From contig NZ_FNNE01000002.1 in NCBI RefSeq assembly GCF_900106945.1, positions 124,001 to 188,000 on the forward strand: a stretch of 64,000 nt of DNA, in the 5' to 3' direction. Each line of letters begins with the position of its first letter. Positions within the stretch are counted from its first letter, which is position 1. This DNA comes from Marinobacter mobilis (GTDB taxonomy: Bacteria; Pseudomonadota; Gammaproteobacteria; Pseudomonadales; Oleiphilaceae). The position numbers and the translations under genes are program-made. The notes under the pieces are model-generated. The model was not told the DNA's origin. It saw only the letters and a program-made list of their open reading frames with translations, and searched no databases. Below, one piece after another: positions 61,958 to 64,000 of the stretch.

Positions 61958-64000
61958 CCGGATGTCTCCTGGGGGTCGCTGCCAGAGGTCTGAGCGAGGA
62001 TGGCCTGTATAGGGCGAGGTTGCTGCCCCTCAGGTAAGGGGCAGACCCGCACAGCGCAGACCTTGAGCTCCGGCATTTTTGAAATCGGATCCATGGCCCG
62101 GTTGGTGAGCTGGTTGGACGGGGCTTCATGGAAATGGTAGGGCATGCTGACCAGTCCCGGAGGCAGGTCATCGGTCAGGATCGCGCGGGTTTCCAGGTAG
62201 CCACGCCGGGACCGGACACCGACCGCGCTGTGGTCGCGCAGGCCAAGGGACTGGGCATCCAGGGGGTTGATAAACAGGATGCCATCTGGGGTTTCGCGTT
62301 CCAGCAACGGTGACTTGCGACTCATGGATCCACAACCGTAATGGAAGTGGAGGCGGTTGGTGGTCAGTTGCAGCGGGTAGTCACCATCGGCGGGCTCATC
62401 AATGTCTACATGGTGAACCGGAATCAGTCTGGCACGGCCAATCGGAAAGGATGTCTGGTGCAGTAGGGCCGTGCCGTCAGGCGCCGTTTCATTGCACGGC
62501 CACTGCAGGCCATGATGGCGGGCCAGTTTCGGATAGGTCATGCCGCTGTAATTGGGGGTAATGGCCGCCATCTCATCGAACACTGCCTGGCTGTCTGTCC
62601 AGTCTAGGGCCTTGCTCCCCAGCCGTCTGGCGATGGCACCTAGCCACTGCCAGTCGCCCCGGGACTCGCCAACTGGCGGTATTGCCTGGTGGACCAGCTG
62701 CACCCGGCGTTCGCAGTTGGTGAAAGTGCCATTCTTTTCGGCAAAGGATGCTGCCGGAAGCACCACATGGGCATGGCTGGCGGTTTCGGTCATAGTCAGT
62801 TCTGCCACCACCAGCAGATCCAGTGCCTTGAGTGAGGCCAGCACTTCGTTCTGATCCGGGTCGGTGACCACTGGGTCCTCGCCGAACAGGATCATCCCCT
62901 TGAACACGCCCCGCAGGGCGGCCCGGGTCATACCCATGGAGGTGAGGCCGGTACGGTTTGGCACCAGGCACTGCCAATAGTCACTGATTCGCTGGCGCGC
63001 CGCTGGATCGGCCACATCCTGATAGCCGGGGTAGACGTTGGGAAGGCAGCCCATGTCACAGGCGCCCTGGACATTGTTCTGTCCTCGTAACGGGTTGACG
63101 CCGGTGCCGGGGCGCCCCATCTGGCCGCAGCTGAGCGCCAGGTTGGCCAGTGCCATGACATTGAACGTGCCACTGACAAACTGGGTGATCCCCATGCCGT
63201 AGAAAATCATCGCATTGCCCGCCTGACCATAGATCCGGGCCAGCGTCTGGATCTGTGATGCAGGCACGCCGATGGCCTCGGACAATCGGCTGGGGGAGCA
63301 GTCGGCAACCGCTTCGGCAAGGGCTTCGGCACCTTCGCAGCGGGCATCAAGAAACGCCTGGTCCTGCCAGCCGTGACGATAGATTTCATGGAGCAGGGCA
63401 TTCGCCAGCAGGATATTGCTGCCGGATCGGACCTGCAGATGCAGGTCCGCCAGTTTGGCAAGACGGGTGCGGCGAGGGTCAACCACAATCAGGGTGGCGC
63501 CCCTGAGCTTTGCCTCAATGATGTGTCCGCCAAGGATGGCGTGGTTTTCGGTAGCATCGGAACCCCAGACCACAATGACATCGGCCTGATCGATATCCGC
63601 CGCGCTGTTGGTCATGGCTCCGGAGCCCAGGGTCTGTTTCAGTCCTGCAACGGTAGGGCTGTGGCATATCCGGGCACAGTGGTCGACGTTGTTGGTGCCG
63701 AGTACGGCGCGGGCAAATTTCTGGGCGGCGTAGTTGTCTTCGTTGCTGGCCCGGGCGCTGCTGATTACACCGACGGCATCGGGACCAAGTCGGGTGATGA
63801 TGTCTTCCAGCCCAAAGCAGATCACTTCCAAGGCTTCCTCCCAGCTGGCTGCGCGGAAGCCGTTGGGGGTGCGTATCAGGGGGTGTTTGAGACGGTCGCC
63901 GGGCTCGATGGCGAAAGGCGTACTCCAGCCTTTGGCGCAGAGCTTACCTTTGCTGATGGGGTGGTCACTCTGGGGGGACACGCCGACGACACTCTCCTGA
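61954..64000 (-). CDS. Formate dehydrogenase alpha subunit, molybdopterin type (5' end outside window)
   Basis: Oxidises formate to CO2 on a bis-MGD molybdenum or tungsten site. The visible part starts near the last cysteine of the N-terminal 4Fe-4S cluster (HPISKGKLCAKGW) and the frame is open to the window edge, so at least that domain is missing; the GTG at 63981 is not the start. The Mo-ligand Cys sits in ARICHSPTVAGL, a Cys rather than selenocysteine form. GSDATENHAILGGHIIEAKLRG and RGQNNVQGACDMGCLPNVYPGY are standard FDH-H-like motifs. With the two downstream subunits it forms a probable NAD(P)-linked, soluble formate dehydrogenase complex. Nothing else in the window supplies the molybdenum cofactor genes. 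Confidence 0.92.
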   Translation of the reverse strand, partial: QESVVGVSPQSDHPISKGKLCAKGWSTPFAIEPGDRLKHPLIRTPNGFRAASWEEALEVICFGLEDIITRLGPDAVGVISSARASNEDNYAAQKFARAVLGTNNVDHCARICHSPTVAGLKQTLGSGAMTNSAADIDQADVIVVWGSDATENHAILGGHIIEAKLRGATLIVVDPRRTRLAKLADLHLQVRSGSNILLANALLHEIYRHGWQDQAFLDARCEGAEALAEAVADCSPSRLSEAIGVPASQIQTLARIYGQAGNAMIFYGMGITQFVSGTFNVMALANLALSCGQMGRPGTGVNPLRGQNNVQGACDMGCLPNVYPGYQDVADPAARQRISDYWQCLVPNRTGLTSMGMTRAALRGVFKGMILFGEDPVVTDPDQNEVLASLKALDLLVVAELTMTETASHAHVVLPAASFAEKNGTFTNCERRVQLVHQAIPPVGESRGDWQWLGAIARRLGSKALDWTDSQAVFDEMAAITPNYSGMTYPKLARHHGLQWPCNETAPDGTALLHQTSFPIGRARLIPVHHVDIDEPADGDYPLQLTTNRLHFHYGCGSMSRKSPLLERETPDGILFINPLDAQSLGLRDHSAVGVRSRRGYLETRAILTDDLPPGLVSMPYHFHEAPSNQLTNRAMDPISKMPELKVCAVRVCPLPEGQQPRPIQAILAQTSGSDPQETSG

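Overview
The window reads as chromosomal DNA of a marine gammaproteobacterium close to Marinobacter. This is an inference from gene content and codon style: moderately high GC, a two-subunit pyruvate carboxylase with its LysR regulator, a TIGR02647 protein, a DUF6231 protein, proVWX betaine uptake and a LutABC/LldP lactate module. I see no rRNA, tRNA, CRISPR array, insertion sequence or prophage. Coding density is high and base composition even, so nothing looks recently acquired. Both ends are cut inside genes: putA on the left and a formate dehydrogenase alpha subunit on the right.

Layout, 1-20 kb: the C-terminal part of PutA; a small lipoprotein; a DUF6231 protein with an extra N-terminal domain; dGTPase; cytochrome P460 divergent from an AraC regulator; a lytic transglycosylase; a periplasmic solute-binding protein whose start abuts a 12-bp hairpin; the ergothioneine pair egtB-egtD; a second AraC regulator; an alkylsulfatase lipoprotein; proVWX. 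19-35 kb: a Nudix hydrolase, small envelope proteins, a nitroreductase, a methyltransferase, a LysR/DoxX divergent pair with paired operators, a dicarboxylate/amino-acid symporter, fadH divergent from a TetR regulator with paired operators, a 1,076-residue Ig-like lipoprotein, a PadR regulator that looks leaderless, and a nitronate monooxygenase/NTF2 pair.

34-50 kb is central carbon metabolism. pycR-pycA-pycB supplies oxaloacetate, with a beta-carbonic anhydrase next door that can supply bicarbonate. A FadR-type regulator controls lutABC-lldP (lactate uptake and oxidation to pyruvate) through two well-formed operators on either side of the promoter. Then come a solute-binding protein, a DMT exporter, a DUF2244 protein, and a nucleotide-sugar-epimerase-like protein divergent from a MerR regulator with a MerR-type promoter. 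50-64 kb holds a secreted choice-of-anchor protein, a radical SAM protein under a LexA box embedded in a 36-bp palindrome, a beta-CASP nuclease-like protein, lrgAB, a signalling cluster, and a formate dehydrogenase set of three overlapping genes.

The best candidate for an undescribed system is the signalling cluster at about 55.8-60.1 kb: a possible 41-residue peptide, a receiver-like/winged-helix-like protein, a small Ras-like GTPase with an altered base-recognition motif, two different roadblock/LC7 proteins and, convergent, a protein that joins a protein-kinase-like domain to a calcineurin-like phosphatase. All function calls come from reading motifs by eye; no database search was run.
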